Shown here: positions 48,610 through 58,400 of the stretch, piece by piece
Layout of the letters: the number at the start of each line of letters is the position of its first letter
Position numbering within the stretch: position 1 is the first letter of the stretch
DNA from: Hymenobacter setariae
GTDB taxonomy: Bacteria; Bacteroidota; Bacteroidia; Cytophagales; Hymenobacteraceae
NCBI RefSeq assembly: GCF_007713685.1
Contig: NZ_VMRJ01000001.1
Span: 186,001-250,000, forward strand
DNA: 64,000 nt
Direction of reading: 5' to 3'
The notes under the pieces: generated by a model
What the model was told of the DNA's origin: nothing
The model's database searches: none
What the model saw: only the letters and a program-made list of their open reading frames with translations
Made by a program: the position numbers and the translations under genes

Positions 48610-51021
48610 TTATTCTACCACTAGGCGCAGTGCGCGGGTGGCGCGGGTGGCCGTGGCGTGTAGCAGGTACAGGCCGGGGGCCAAGCCCGCCAACTCAACT
48701 TGCGGTGTAGTGGCCGTGCGCACCAAGCGCCCCTGCCCATCGAACAGGCGCAGTGTAAATGCCCCGCTGAGGCCCTGCACCTGCACTTGACCGTGGGCCG
48801 GGTTTGGCACTAGTTGCCATGCTAGGGTTTGGCTGGGCGTGGTACCTAGGGGGGTGCCTGCGATGGCTTGCGGCACGAGGCTGGTATTAGGCTGGGCCAA
48901 CTGGCCGCTGCCATTGTAGCCCCATAGCCACAGAGTGCCATCGGCGCGCACGGCAGCAGTGTTGGTACTATTGGCGGCTACGAACAGCCAAGTACCCCCG
49001 CCGCTAACAGGAGTTGGTGAGAGCTGGCTAGTAGTAGTACCAGTGCCAAGCTGGCCGTTGGCATTGCTGCCCCAAGCCCAGAGCGACCCATCCTGGCGCA
49101 GTGCTACAGAGTGGCTGTTGCCCGCCGCTACTGCCCGCCAGGTGGTGCCGCTGCCCACCTGCCTAGGAGTAGCATGGGCTAGCGTAGTACCATCGCCGAG
49201 CTGGCCGGAGGTGTTATCGCCCCAGGTCCAGAGGGTGCCATCCTGGCGCACGGCCACGGTGTGAGTAGCGCCAGCGGCTACGCTGGTCCAGGCGGCCCTG
49301 CCTATCTGCGTCGGAGTAGTTCGGTAGAGAGTATCGCTAATGCCGGTGCCGAGTTGGCCGTTGGCATTACCGCCCCAGGCCCAAAGCGACCCATCCTGGC
49401 GCAGGGCTACAGAGTGGTTATTGCCCGCGCTCACGCTAACCCACGTAGTAGCCGTGCCTATTTGGGTAGGCTCAGATGGTACTACGGTGGTGCCATTGCC
49501 TAATTGGCCTAGGCTGTTGCGGCCCCAGGCCCAAAGGGTGCCGTCTTGGCGCAGGGCTAGCGAGTGGTACCAGCCTGCGCTCACGCTAACCCAAGTAGTG
49601 ACCGTGCCGATTTTGGTAGGAGTAGGCTGATTGGAGCCAAGATTGCCGTTACCAAGCTGCCCTTGGTTATTGTAGCCCCAAGTCCAAAGCGAGCCGTCTT
49701 GGCGCACAGCCATGGTGTGTAGCTGGCCGGTAGCCACGGCCTGCCAAGCAGTGCCCGCGCTTATGGTGGTTGGGTTCAGTTGGGCACCGGGGCCACCGGC
49801 TCCCAAGCCTAGTTGGCCCGCGCTATTGTCACCCCATGTCAAGAGGGCGCCGTCTTGGCGCAGAGCCGCCACGTGGCTAGCTCCTAAGGACACTGCGCGC
49901 CAGGGGCCAGGCATGGCTAGGGCAGCAGGCACTAGCTGCATACCAGTGCCGATGCCGAGTTGCCCATTGGCATTGCTACCCCAGTCCCAGAGAGTGCCAT
50001 CAAGGCGCTGGGCTATGGTGTGATACCAGCCCGCCGCTATTGCCTGCCAAGTGGTGGCCGTGCCTACTTGGGTGGGTAGCAGCTGGTTGGTAGTACTGTT
50101 GGTGCCGAGCTGGCCGTAGTAGTTGTAGCCCCAGGTCCACAAGGTGCCATCCTGGCGCAAAGCAACGGTGTGGCCGTTGCCGGCGCTCACGCTAGTCCAG
50201 GTAGTGGCTGTACCGATAGGTTGGGGCGTCTTATACGAAAGGAGGTCGCCAGTACCGAGCTGGCCCTGGCCATTGGTGCCCCAGGCCCAAAGCGACCCGT
50301 CCCGGCGCAAAGCAACGGTGTGATTGTTGCCCGCACTCACACTAGCCCAACTCGTGGCCGTGCCAACAGGCTGAGGCGTCTTATACGAAATAATGTCGCC
50401 AGTACCGAGTTGGCCTGCGCCATTTTCGCCCCAGGCCCAGAGCGTGCCATCTTGCCGAATGGCTATGGTTTGATGGTAGTTGGCACTCACGCTGGTCCAG
50501 GTGGCGCTGCCCACTTGAGTTGGTCGCAGTCGGTTGCCGGTGCCATTGGTGCCGAGCTGGCCGTAGCCATCATCGCCCCAAGTCCAGAGAGTACCATCTT
50601 GGCGCAGAGCCACTACGTGGTGCCAACCGGCACTCACACTAACCCAGGTGGTGACATTATCTACCGGCATGGGGGTAACATGCCCCTGAATGGTACCATC
50701 GCCGAGTTGGCCTTGCCCGTTGGCTCCCCAGGCCCAAAGGGTGCCGTCCTGGCGCACGGCCACCGTAAAGTCCTGGCCCGCACTCACGCTGCGCCAGGTG
50801 GTGGCAGCCGGGCCGATGGCTACCGGCGTAGGCTGATAGGTAGCGCCCCCAGTGCCGAGTTGGCCGAAGGTGTTATCGCCCCAGGCCCAAAGGGTGCCAT
50901 CGGCATAAATAGCCACCGTGTGCAGTTGCCCAGCTGCCAAGCGCTGGGCCTGCGCCCGGCTCAGCAGTAGCCCGCTCAAGCAAACTAAAAATACCCATAG
51001 TTTACTGGTAAAAATTGACAT
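48610..51021 (-). CDS. Secreted RCC1-repeat protein with T9SS sorting domain
   Basis: An 803-residue protein. A signal peptide (MSIFTSKLWVFLVCLSGLLL) is followed by 14 consecutive RCC1-like repeats of about 50 residues, each with a LWAWGxNxxGQLGxG signature (variants LWTWGDDGYGQLGTNG, LWDWGSNANGQLGIG, LWLWGYNGSGQL), and a C-terminal type IX sorting domain (LVPNPAHGQVQVQGLSGAF to LAPGLYLLHATATRATRALR). RCC1 folds are seven-bladed propellers, so 14 repeats imply two propellers. The protein is probably exported across the outer membrane and displayed or released. The role of RCC1 proteins outside eukaryotes is unknown. ATG 51019-51021 matches the signal. Confidence 0.9.
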   Translation of the reverse strand: MSIFTSKLWVFLVCLSGLLLSRAQAQRLAAGQLHTVAIYADGTLWAWGDNTFGQLGTGGATYQPTPVAIGPAATTWRSVSAGQDFTVAVRQDGTLWAWGANGQGQLGDGTIQGHVTPMPVDNVTTWVSVSAGWHHVVALRQDGTLWTWGDDGYGQLGTNGTGNRLRPTQVGSATWTSVSANYHQTIAIRQDGTLWAWGENGAGQLGTGDIISYKTPQPVGTATSWASVSAGNNHTVALRRDGSLWAWGTNGQGQLGTGDLLSYKTPQPIGTATTWTSVSAGNGHTVALRQDGTLWTWGYNYYGQLGTNSTTNQLLPTQVGTATTWQAIAAGWYHTIAQRLDGTLWDWGSNANGQLGIGTGMQLVPAALAMPGPWRAVSLGASHVAALRQDGALLTWGDNSAGQLGLGAGGPGAQLNPTTISAGTAWQAVATGQLHTMAVRQDGSLWTWGYNNQGQLGNGNLGSNQPTPTKIGTVTTWVSVSAGWYHSLALRQDGTLWAWGRNSLGQLGNGTTVVPSEPTQIGTATTWVSVSAGNNHSVALRQDGSLWAWGGNANGQLGTGISDTLYRTTPTQIGRAAWTSVAAGATHTVAVRQDGTLWTWGDNTSGQLGDGTTLAHATPRQVGSGTTWRAVAAGNSHSVALRQDGSLWAWGSNANGQLGTGTTTSQLSPTPVSGGGTWLFVAANSTNTAAVRADGTLWLWGYNGSGQLAQPNTSLVPQAIAGTPLGTTPSQTLAWQLVPNPAHGQVQVQGLSGAFTLRLFDGQGRLVRTATTPQVELAGLAPGLYLLHATATRATRALRLVVE

Positions 51022-51348
51022 AGAATAAAGCGAAAAGAATAGGTTAGCGCGTTGAAATTCCGGCAAATGTAAGTGCTTGTTGAGCGGCTTCAATACGCGG
51101 CAAGCAGCTAATTTTTGGTGTTTCCTAAGCCCGCACTGGCGGCTGGCCACTTACGAGTAAGTAAGGGCAGTTGGGTGTACCTATTCTTAAAAAAGCCTCA
51201 ACTGTAGCTGCGGGGTAAACTCAGCTCTAGCAAAAAGGAAGCCGCAGTGAGAGTAGCGACGCACACAGTGCCCCAAGCCGCACCGGCCGGGCGAGTAAGC
51301 CTGGCGTTTTTACTACTTGCGGTAAGAGAGTAAAACCTTGGTAATCAG
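51022..51348. other. Intergenic region with no recognised gene
   Basis: Contains the 5' side of the RCC1 gene (minus strand) and the 3' end of the transporter fusion. No TAnnTTTG box, hairpin with T-run, or conserved word was identified; frames on both strands lack protein-like composition. Confidence 0.4.
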
Positions 51349-52941
51349 CTAGCGTGCCCGTAAATAGCGACCTAAGTCCGAAATGCTGGTTATATTCAGC
51401 TCCGAGGCTTGCTGCTGCCGCATGAGTAGGCAATAAGCGTTGTTGAAGCCCAGCGGCGCCCGCCACGCCAGCCCATAGCGCCGCCCAAACTCGGCTTGCA
51501 CGTACTGAAATACGGCCTCGGGACGTCCGCCCAGCGAGTCGAGCACCGCTGCCGAGGGCTGCAGCAGCACTTGCAGGCCCGTGCCAGTATACTCTGGGTA
51601 CATATCAATCTGACCGCCGCGCAGAGCTTCAAAGCAGATGGTAGTACCCCCTAAACCGGTTTTGGTGGCTACTCCTAGGTCGGTATTACCCCGGATGAGG
51701 GCTGCATACATCTCTAGTAGAATGTACTGCTCGGCAAAAATTTTAGAGCCCAGGCGCACCTCTGGCGCGCCGGGTAGCAGCGGGCGCGGGGCTTTGAGCA
51801 AGCCGCGGCGCCGCAGCCATCCTAGGGCCACGGCCTTAGGGTCTTTATGCAGATTATCGACCTGGTAGTTGAGGTTGGTCATGGCCGAGTCGGATAGCTG
51901 CCCGCTGAGCTGGTCGAGCACAGGCCCCAGCTCGGGGTGGGCGCGCAGCAGCTCGGGCCGCAGTACCGGCGCGCAGTAGTAGGGTGGCAAGGCATGGCGG
52001 TCGTCGCGCAGCACCCGCAGGCCGTAGGCGCGAATACGCCCATCGGTAGAGTATCCGTCTATGACATCAACGCGGCCATCGCGCAGGGCTTCGTAGACTA
52101 AGGCCGGGGCTAGTACGCCGTGGGGCAGCTTACCTAGGCCGTAGATGCGGCTGAGGCCCGGCAGGCAGTCGGCCCGTCCCACAAACTCGGGGCTAAAGGC
52201 GGCCTGCAATGCCGGCCGGCCACCCTGCGCGCCTATCAGTTGCGGCCCCCAGTAGCCGGCCGCTAGCAGCGGCAGCGCCACCAGCAGCCCAAGGCCTACT
52301 GCCCGCAGGCGCCGGGCCGATAGCGCCGCGAGCGCGCCTAGTCCTGCATCGAAGGCCAGTGCCAGCGCGGCCGACGGAATGGCGCCCGCCAGTATCATTA
52401 CCGGGTTGTTGAGCGAGATGCCTTCAAAAATGAACTCGCCCAGCCCACCTGCCGCCACGTAGGCGGCCAGCGTGGCCACGCCCACATTAATAACCGTAGC
52501 CGTGCGGATGCCCGCCATAATTACGGGCAGGGCCAGTGGTAATTCGACTTGGCGAAAAATCTGCCCATCGGTGAAGCCTAGCCCACGCGCCGCCTCTACC
52601 ACGGCCGGTGGCACGCCCTGGATGCCGGCCACCGTATTGCGAATGATAGGCAGTAGCGAATACAGTAGCAGCGCCACAATGGCCGGCTTCGCCCCAATGC
52701 CCATAAATGGAATCAGAAAGCCCAACAACGCAATGCTAGGTACCGTCTGAAGCACGCCAGCTGCGCCTAGCACCGTAGACTGCCAGCGCGGCTGCCTCGT
52801 GAGCCATAACCCGATGGGGCCACCCACAGCCACGCCCAGTAGCAGCGCGGCCGCCGTGAGGGCCACGTGCTGGAGCGTTTGGTGGCCCAGCTTGCCGGCT
52901 TGCTCGTGCCAGAAAGTAAAAAGGTCGGAGAGGAGGTGCAT
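51349..52941 (-). CDS. Osmoprotectant ABC permease fused to a circularly permuted substrate-binding domain
   Basis: A 530-residue fusion. Residues 1-220 are an OpuB/OpuC-type permease (LQTVPSIALLGFLIPFMGIG, PPAVVEAARGLGFTDGQIFR, the EAA-loop VELPLALPVIMAGIRTATV). A transmembrane helix (214-233) leads to a substrate-binding domain in unusual order: residues 247-385 match what is normally the C-terminal half (FSPEFVGRADCLPGLSRIYG, VDVIDGYSTDGRI, LRDDRHALPPYYCAPVLRP, LNYQVDN), and 394-530 match what is normally the N-terminal half (LGSKIFAEQYILLEMYAALI, TKTGLGGTTICFEALRGGQ, IDMYPEYTGTG, ending ITSISDLGRYL). The ATPase gene 53005-53967 is its partner. It should import glycine betaine, choline or a relative. 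Confidence 0.88.
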   Translation of the reverse strand: MHLLSDLFTFWHEQAGKLGHQTLQHVALTAAALLLGVAVGGPIGLWLTRQPRWQSTVLGAAGVLQTVPSIALLGFLIPFMGIGAKPAIVALLLYSLLPIIRNTVAGIQGVPPAVVEAARGLGFTDGQIFRQVELPLALPVIMAGIRTATVINVGVATLAAYVAAGGLGEFIFEGISLNNPVMILAGAIPSAALALAFDAGLGALAALSARRLRAVGLGLLVALPLLAAGYWGPQLIGAQGGRPALQAAFSPEFVGRADCLPGLSRIYGLGKLPHGVLAPALVYEALRDGRVDVIDGYSTDGRIRAYGLRVLRDDRHALPPYYCAPVLRPELLRAHPELGPVLDQLSGQLSDSAMTNLNYQVDNLHKDPKAVALGWLRRRGLLKAPRPLLPGAPEVRLGSKIFAEQYILLEMYAALIRGNTDLGVATKTGLGGTTICFEALRGGQIDMYPEYTGTGLQVLLQPSAAVLDSLGGRPEAVFQYVQAEFGRRYGLAWRAPLGFNNAYCLLMRQQQASELNITSISDLGRYLRAR

Positions 52942-53004
52942 GATGATTTTTTACCGCGGAGGGCGCAGAAGAAAGCGCGCAGGGTCACAAAAACTGCTTG
53001 AATT

Positions 53005-53967
53005 TTAGCCTAGGGCTTGGCCAAAGGCGGCCAGCAGCTGGCCCCGCGTGATGGCCTGCGGGCGGTCGGTTAGTCGTAAGGCCGGGGCCGCACTAGCGTC
53101 CAGTAGCCCCAGGGCCTCATGCACGCTGGCAGTGAACGGGATGATAATTGCATCAGCTGTGGCGGCCGGTTGGCCAGACTGCGGTAGGTAGGGCTGCACC
53201 TCGGCCAGCGTGATGCTGCGCAATTGCAAGGCCAATTGTTCGGCCTGGAAAAAGCTGCGCACGAAGTCGCTAGCTGGGCGCAGCAGCAGCTCACGCGGCG
53301 GCCCGAGCTGCTGAATCTTACCATTATTAAGCAGCATGATGCGGTCGGCCAGCTCGAAGGCCTCGGTCACGTCGTGGGTCACGAGCACCACTGTTTTGCG
53401 GCGCAGCTCGTCGAGCTCCCGAAAGTCGTGGCGTACTGCAGCGCGTGTGATGGGGTCGAGCGCGCCGAAGGGCTCGTCCAGCAATATCACGGGCGGGTCG
53501 GCGGCGAGGGCGCGGGCCAGGCCCACGCGCTGCTGCTGCCCGCCCGACAGCTCGGCCGGCAGCATAGGCCCGAAGCGCTCGGCCGGCAGGTGCAGGCGGT
53601 CAAGCAGCGCGGTGGTGCGGGCGGCCGTTTCGACCTGGGGCCGACCTAGGAGGCTCGGTACCACGCCCACATTTTGAGCCACGGTGAGGTGCGGTAGTAG
53701 CCCCACCTGCTGTATAACGTAGCCAATGCCGCGCCGCAGTTCCTCGGGTTTCTGCTGGCGCACGTCGCGACCATTTATTTCTATCGTGCCGCCGTCAGGC
53801 TCGATGAGGCGGTTCAGCGTTTTGAGTAGCGTGGTTTTGCCGCAGCCGCTGGGGCCCAGCAGCACCAGGGTTTCGCCCGCGGCTACTTCAAACGATAAAT
53901 CATCGACCACCACCTGCGCCCCAAAGCGCTTGGTGAGGTGCGACACGCGGATGACGGGAGTAGGCAA
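53005..53967 (-). CDS. Osmoprotectant ABC transporter ATPase (OpuCA/ProV-like)
   Basis: An ABC ATPase of the glycine-betaine/choline class. Walker A is LLGPSGCGKTTLL, Q-loop QQVGLLPHLTVAQN, signature ELSGGQQQRVGLARAL, Walker B VILLDEPFGALDPIT, H-loop VTHDVTEAFELAD. The C-terminal 100 residues are a divergent, short regulatory region (ASVHEALGLLDASAAPALRL) where OpuCA normally has two CBS domains, so only a remnant may remain. TTG at 53967 starts MPTPVIRVSHLTKRFG; an ATG at 54036 in frame adds 23 unlikely residues. It precedes the permease-binding-protein fusion by 63 bases on the same strand. Confidence 0.85.
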   Translation of the reverse strand: MPTPVIRVSHLTKRFGAQVVVDDLSFEVAAGETLVLLGPSGCGKTTLLKTLNRLIEPDGGTIEINGRDVRQQKPEELRRGIGYVIQQVGLLPHLTVAQNVGVVPSLLGRPQVETAARTTALLDRLHLPAERFGPMLPAELSGGQQQRVGLARALAADPPVILLDEPFGALDPITRAAVRHDFRELDELRRKTVVLVTHDVTEAFELADRIMLLNNGKIQQLGPPRELLLRPASDFVRSFFQAEQLALQLRSITLAEVQPYLPQSGQPAATADAIIIPFTASVHEALGLLDASAAPALRLTDRPQAITRGQLLAAFGQALG

Positions 53968-54101
53968 AGGCAAGAAGTAAAAAGTAGCAACGCAAGATAT
54001 GGAGGTGGTAGCCGGGGTAGCAGCCGGAGCCAGCATCGTCCTAGGTCCTCTTCTGCGACTAGCCTACGGCAAAAGGCCTGGCGCTCTTAACTATTGTATA
54101 T

Positions 54102-54144
54102 AAAAGGCCCGCCAGTACTACCTAGGGTACTACCAGCGGGCCTT
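54102..54144 (-). terminator. Hairpin terminator of the SMP-30-like gene
   Basis: AAGGCCCGC (54104-54112) pairs with GCGGGCCTT (54136-54144); a T-run follows on the minus strand. It lies about 105 bases after the stop at 54249, and the CCTAGG-bearing loop is 23 bases. Confidence 0.65.
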
Positions 54145-54248
54145 ACTTGTTTAAATAATCCTTGCTGAGCGTGCTATAAGCCAGAGAGAATCGACTTTGT
54201 TAGCTCTGTTTAAAGAGAAACGCGCCACCACGCTCGCGCCTAGCGGGC

Positions 54249-55250
54249 TTAAAAATTCACCTTGGTAATGGCAAAACGCGGCGCAGTGGCCGTGTACGGG
54301 TACAGCACGTAAGGTATACCGGCCATGCGGCGAGTGATGGTGGTCGGGCTTACGGCCCCCGTGGCAAAGCTGCCAGTGGGGCGGGTGGTGGCCCAGGCAT
54401 CATTGCTGACCATTCGGAAAACGGTGCTCTGGCTGCCTGCCACTACTAGTAGCGTATTGTTGTCGAATAGTAGCAGCCCGTCGGCCCCCACCAAGCTCTG
54501 GGTGCTGGTCACGGTCGTGAAGCTCGCGGGGTTGGCGAGTGGTACCTTATAGAGGGTGCCGTCGTTGGACTTGGCTACCAGTAAGTAGCCATCGGGGTGG
54601 TATACCAAGCCGTTGAGGCCAAAGCCCGTTCCCCCGCTTAGCTGTGAATTTTCCAGAAAAACTGTTGCCACGCCCTGCGCATCTACCTTATAAATGATGG
54701 GCGACAGGCTGTCAGTGATGTAGGCATTGCCTTGGTTGTCCACGGCAATGTCGTTGGCGAAGTGGGGCAGGTTGGGCCGCAGGGCCCCTAGGTCAATGTA
54801 ATTGAGCAGCGCGCCTGTGTTAAGATTGAAAATGGCCAACGCGGCCAGTTTGCGTAGCGTAGTAGATGTCGAGCGGTTATTAGTGTTAGCCCCAGCATCT
54901 GACACGGCGGCCAGCAGGCGCTGGCGGGTGGCGTCGAGGTGCAGGCCGATGGTCGATACAAATCGGACATCGTCAGCAAACAAAGTGTAGGTGCTGTCGT
55001 CGCGCACGGTGCCGATGCGCCCCTGGGTGCGCGAGCTCACGAAAAAGCGCTGGTTAGCCTGGTCGTACTGAATGCCCTCGGGTGAGAGCGCCTGCTGGGG
55101 CACCGTGATTTTGGCGGGCAGGGAGGCCTCGATGGGCTCGCTGTTTTTGTCGCAGCTGGCCAGCAGGCCCAGGACACTTAGCGCCAGGGCTGCCCGGCGT
55201 ACTTGGCGCGCCCGCAACCCAGGCTGGGCTAATAAGAAAAGAGAACCCAT
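54249..55250 (-). CDS. SMP-30/gluconolactonase-like lipoprotein
   Basis: A 333-residue lipoprotein (LALSVLGLLASC). The mature protein is a beta-propeller of the SMP-30/NHL type: LSPEGIQYDQANQRFFVSSR, GLHLDATRQRLLAAVSDAG, FANDIAVDNQGNAYITDSLS, GLNGLVYHPDGYLLVAKSND, GADGLLLFDNNTLLVVAGSQ. These blade repeats carry the Glu and Asn/Asp positions that bind calcium in SMP-30, but no lactonase activity is established. It may act as a periplasmic sugar-lactonase or binding propeller. ATG 55248-55250 is preferred over an open stretch of 24 codons. Confidence 0.8.
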   Translation of the reverse strand: MGSLFLLAQPGLRARQVRRAALALSVLGLLASCDKNSEPIEASLPAKITVPQQALSPEGIQYDQANQRFFVSSRTQGRIGTVRDDSTYTLFADDVRFVSTIGLHLDATRQRLLAAVSDAGANTNNRSTSTTLRKLAALAIFNLNTGALLNYIDLGALRPNLPHFANDIAVDNQGNAYITDSLSPIIYKVDAQGVATVFLENSQLSGGTGFGLNGLVYHPDGYLLVAKSNDGTLYKVPLANPASFTTVTSTQSLVGADGLLLFDNNTLLVVAGSQSTVFRMVSNDAWATTRPTGSFATGAVSPTTITRRMAGIPYVLYPYTATAPRFAITKVNF

Positions 55251-55416
55251 GAACAGCAGGATTAAATGTAGAAAAAATGAAATGCTTGCTTGTACGGCCG
55301 CCAGCTTAGAAAGCTGCCTCACCTGCGCCCCGTTCAGTCGGCCTCTACATACCAGGGCGCTAGGGGGTGGCGTTGGGGTGAGGGGCGCCCCGTTCGGTTG
55401 GGCCGCATTTTCTTTC

Positions 55417-55424
55417 TACTTTTG
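55417..55424 (+). promoter_or_regulatory. TACTTTTG -7 element of the TPR/envelope cluster
   Basis: TACTTTTG preceded by TTG at 55398-55400 with a 16-base spacer, near the accepted Bacteroidota range. The leader to the ATG at 55485 would be about 57 bases. Confidence 0.55.
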
Positions 55425-55484
55425 ACCACTTGCGGCCCGGCAGCTCGGTTGGGGTCGCCTTCAAGTTCACGCTGCGCTTATTCC

Positions 55485-58400
55485 ATGAAGCAACTTCCCC
55501 GGCTCGCGCTGGCGGCCAGCCTAGCGGCGCCGCTCGCGCTGGCTTCTCCCACCGCCCACGCCCAGCAAACTCAGACGTTCACCGCCGCCGAGCGGTATTT
55601 TCAGGAAGGCCTCGACCTGTTTGACCGCCAGCAGTACGGCGCGGCCCAGCAGGCTTTCCAGCTGTACCTGCGCCAGGCGCCGCAGCGCGTGAACGAGCAG
55701 AGCGGCCCGGCCGACGTGAGCGGCCGCCTCGAGCGCCTGGCCGATGCCGAGTACTATTACGCCGTGAGCGGCCTCTACCTGCTGCACCCCGATGCCGAGG
55801 GCCTCATCCTGGCCTTTGCCCAGCAGCACCCCACGCACCCTAGGGCGGCGGTGGCCTACTTCGAGCTGGCCAAGTTTTACTTCGACCAAAAAAACTACGG
55901 CCAAGCCCGTGCTTACTTTCTTAAAGTAGCGCCCGCCAACCTCAGCGCCGACCAGCGCGCTGAGTCCGATTTTAAGCTAGCCTACAGCCACTACGAGCTG
56001 AAAGAATACGACCAGGCGCGGCTGCTGTTCGACCGCAATAAGAAGCAGCCCGGCCCGTACCGTGCGGCCAGTGCCTATTATGCCGGCTACCTGGCCTACC
56101 AGGCCGGCGAGTACCCCGCCGCCCGCCAAGACCTGTTGGCCGCTGCCGACACCGAGCCGTACCGCAGCGCGGTGCCGGTGCTCATTACCCAGATTTATTA
56201 TAAGGAGGGCGACTACGATGGGCTGATAACCTACGCTAGCCGAGCCTTGCAGCAAACGCCCCCGCCCCAGAGCGCCGACGAGGTGAGTTTGCTGGTGGGC
56301 GATGCCTATTACCAAAAGCAAGATTACAAGCAGGCCGGCACGTACTTCGACCAGTACGCCAGCGGTCGCCAGGGCAAAATCGACCCTAGCCTGCAATACA
56401 AAATTGGCTTTGCCAATTATAAGCAGGGCGATTATAAGAACGCCATTGCGAACCTCAAGCCCGTGGCTACCCGCCGCGACTCGCTGGGCCAAAACGCCGC
56501 CTATCACCTTGGCCTAAGCTACCTGCAAGCCGGTCAGAAAACGGCCGCCCTCCCTGCCCTTGACGCGGCCCGCCAGAGCACCTTGCAAAAGGACGTGGCC
56601 GAAAACGCCACCCTGCGCTACGCCCAGGTGCAATACGAGCTCGGTAATCAGCCCGACGTAATTGCGGCGCTCAAGGACTTCCGCCAGAAGTACCCGCGCT
56701 CAAAGAGCCAGCCCCTGGTGGACCAGCTACTCAGCGACAGCTTCCTGGCTTCGACCGATTACCAGCAGGCTCTGACCTACCTAGACGGCGTGCAGGACCG
56801 CGGCAATACCCTCAACGGCACCTACCAGCGCATCGCCTACGCCCGCGCCGCTATGCTGTATAATGATGGCAAGTACGCTGAGGCCCTGCCACTACTCGAC
56901 AAGTCCTTGCAGTACCCGCAGGACGATGCCCTGCGCGCCGCCGCCCAGGTGCTGCGCGGCGAAATTTACTCGGTAGGCCAGCAATACCCCGAGGCTATCA
57001 CGGCCTACGCCGCCGCCGCCCGCTCGGCCCGCGAAGGCGGCGTGGCGGCCGACGAGACGCAGTACGTACAGCTGGCCCGCTACGGCCTCGGGTACGCCTA
57101 CTACAACACCAAGCAGTACGACAAGGCCCAGCCGCAGTTCAAGGCCTACCTGGCTGACCCCGCCGCCAAGCCCACCGACCCCAACTACTACGACACCACC
57201 CTTCGCCTGGGCGACACCTACTACGTGGCCAAGGACTACCAGTCGGCGCTGGCGCAGTACGACAAAGTCATTCAGGCCAACGCGCCCGACAAGGACTACG
57301 CCTACTACCAGAAGGGCGTGACCCTGGGGCTGCTCGGCCGTAAAGACGAAGCCGCCACGACGCTCTCGACGCTGCTCAAGGCCAACCCCAACTCGCGCTA
57401 TGCCGAGCAAGCCGTGTTTCAGCAGGCGCAGCTTGATTTTCAGGCTGGCGACTATGCCCCAGCCGCCGAGGGCTTCACGCGGCTCATTCAAAATCGGCCC
57501 AATTCGCCCTTGCTGGCTGATGCCTACCAGCGCCGCGGCGTGGCCTACGCCAACCTCGAGCAGCAGGAAAAGGCCGTGGCCGACTTCCGCAAGGTGCTGG
57601 CCGACTACCCGCGTAGCTCGGCCGCACAGCCCGCGTTGTACGGCCTCCAAGAGAGCCTAACGGCCCTAGGTCGCACCGAGGAGGTAGACCAGGCCCTAGC
57701 CGCTTTCAAAACCCAAAACCCCGACAGTAAGGCTACCGAGAGCGTCGAGTTTGAAGCTGCAAAATCGCTGTATCTGGCCGAGAAATACAAGCTGGCGTTG
57801 CCGCGCCTGCAAGCCTACCTCAAGCAGTACCCCGACAATGCCCTGGCCCCGGATGCCCGCTTCTTCCTGGCCGACTCGTACCTGAAAACCGGCGACAAGG
57901 CCACCGCGCTACCGCAGCTTAAAGCTGTGGTGACGGAGAACAAGAGCGAGTTTGTGAACCGCGCCGTGGGCCGCGTGGCCGACCTGGAGCTAGAAAACAA
58001 AAATTACCCCGAGGCCATCATCTACTACGGTCGCCTGCGCACCGCCTCATCGAACCGCCGCGAGGTGGCCACCGCCACCCTAGGGCTGCTGCGCAGTTAC
58101 TATGACAGTGGCGACTTTGCCGGCGCCCGACGCACCGCTACCGAACTCAGCACCCTGGCCGGCGCCACCGCCACAGCTACCAATACCGCCTTGCTCTACC
58201 TCGGCAAGGCCGACTACCAGCTCGGCAATCTTGACCAGGCGGCCACTGAATTGGCCGCTACCGTCACGGCCGCGCCCAGCGACGTGACCGGCGCCGAAGC
58301 CCAGTACACGCTGGCCGAAGTGCGTTTTAAACAGCAACAATACGACGAGGCCATCAAGGAAGCCTTTAAGGTAAATTCGGCTTATAGCGCTTACGAACTG

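Noticed and set aside
50170..50970. 266-codon plus-strand frame and several shorter ones opposite the RCC1 gene
   Set aside because: They arise because the RCC1 repeats give an open antisense frame of biased composition; the sequence repeats every 150 bases, has no start context, and the minus-strand protein is unmistakable.
56892..57650. 252-codon minus-strand frame inside the TPR gene
   Set aside because: It is an antisense frame of GC-rich TPR codons, strongly Val/Gly-rich without any fold signature.
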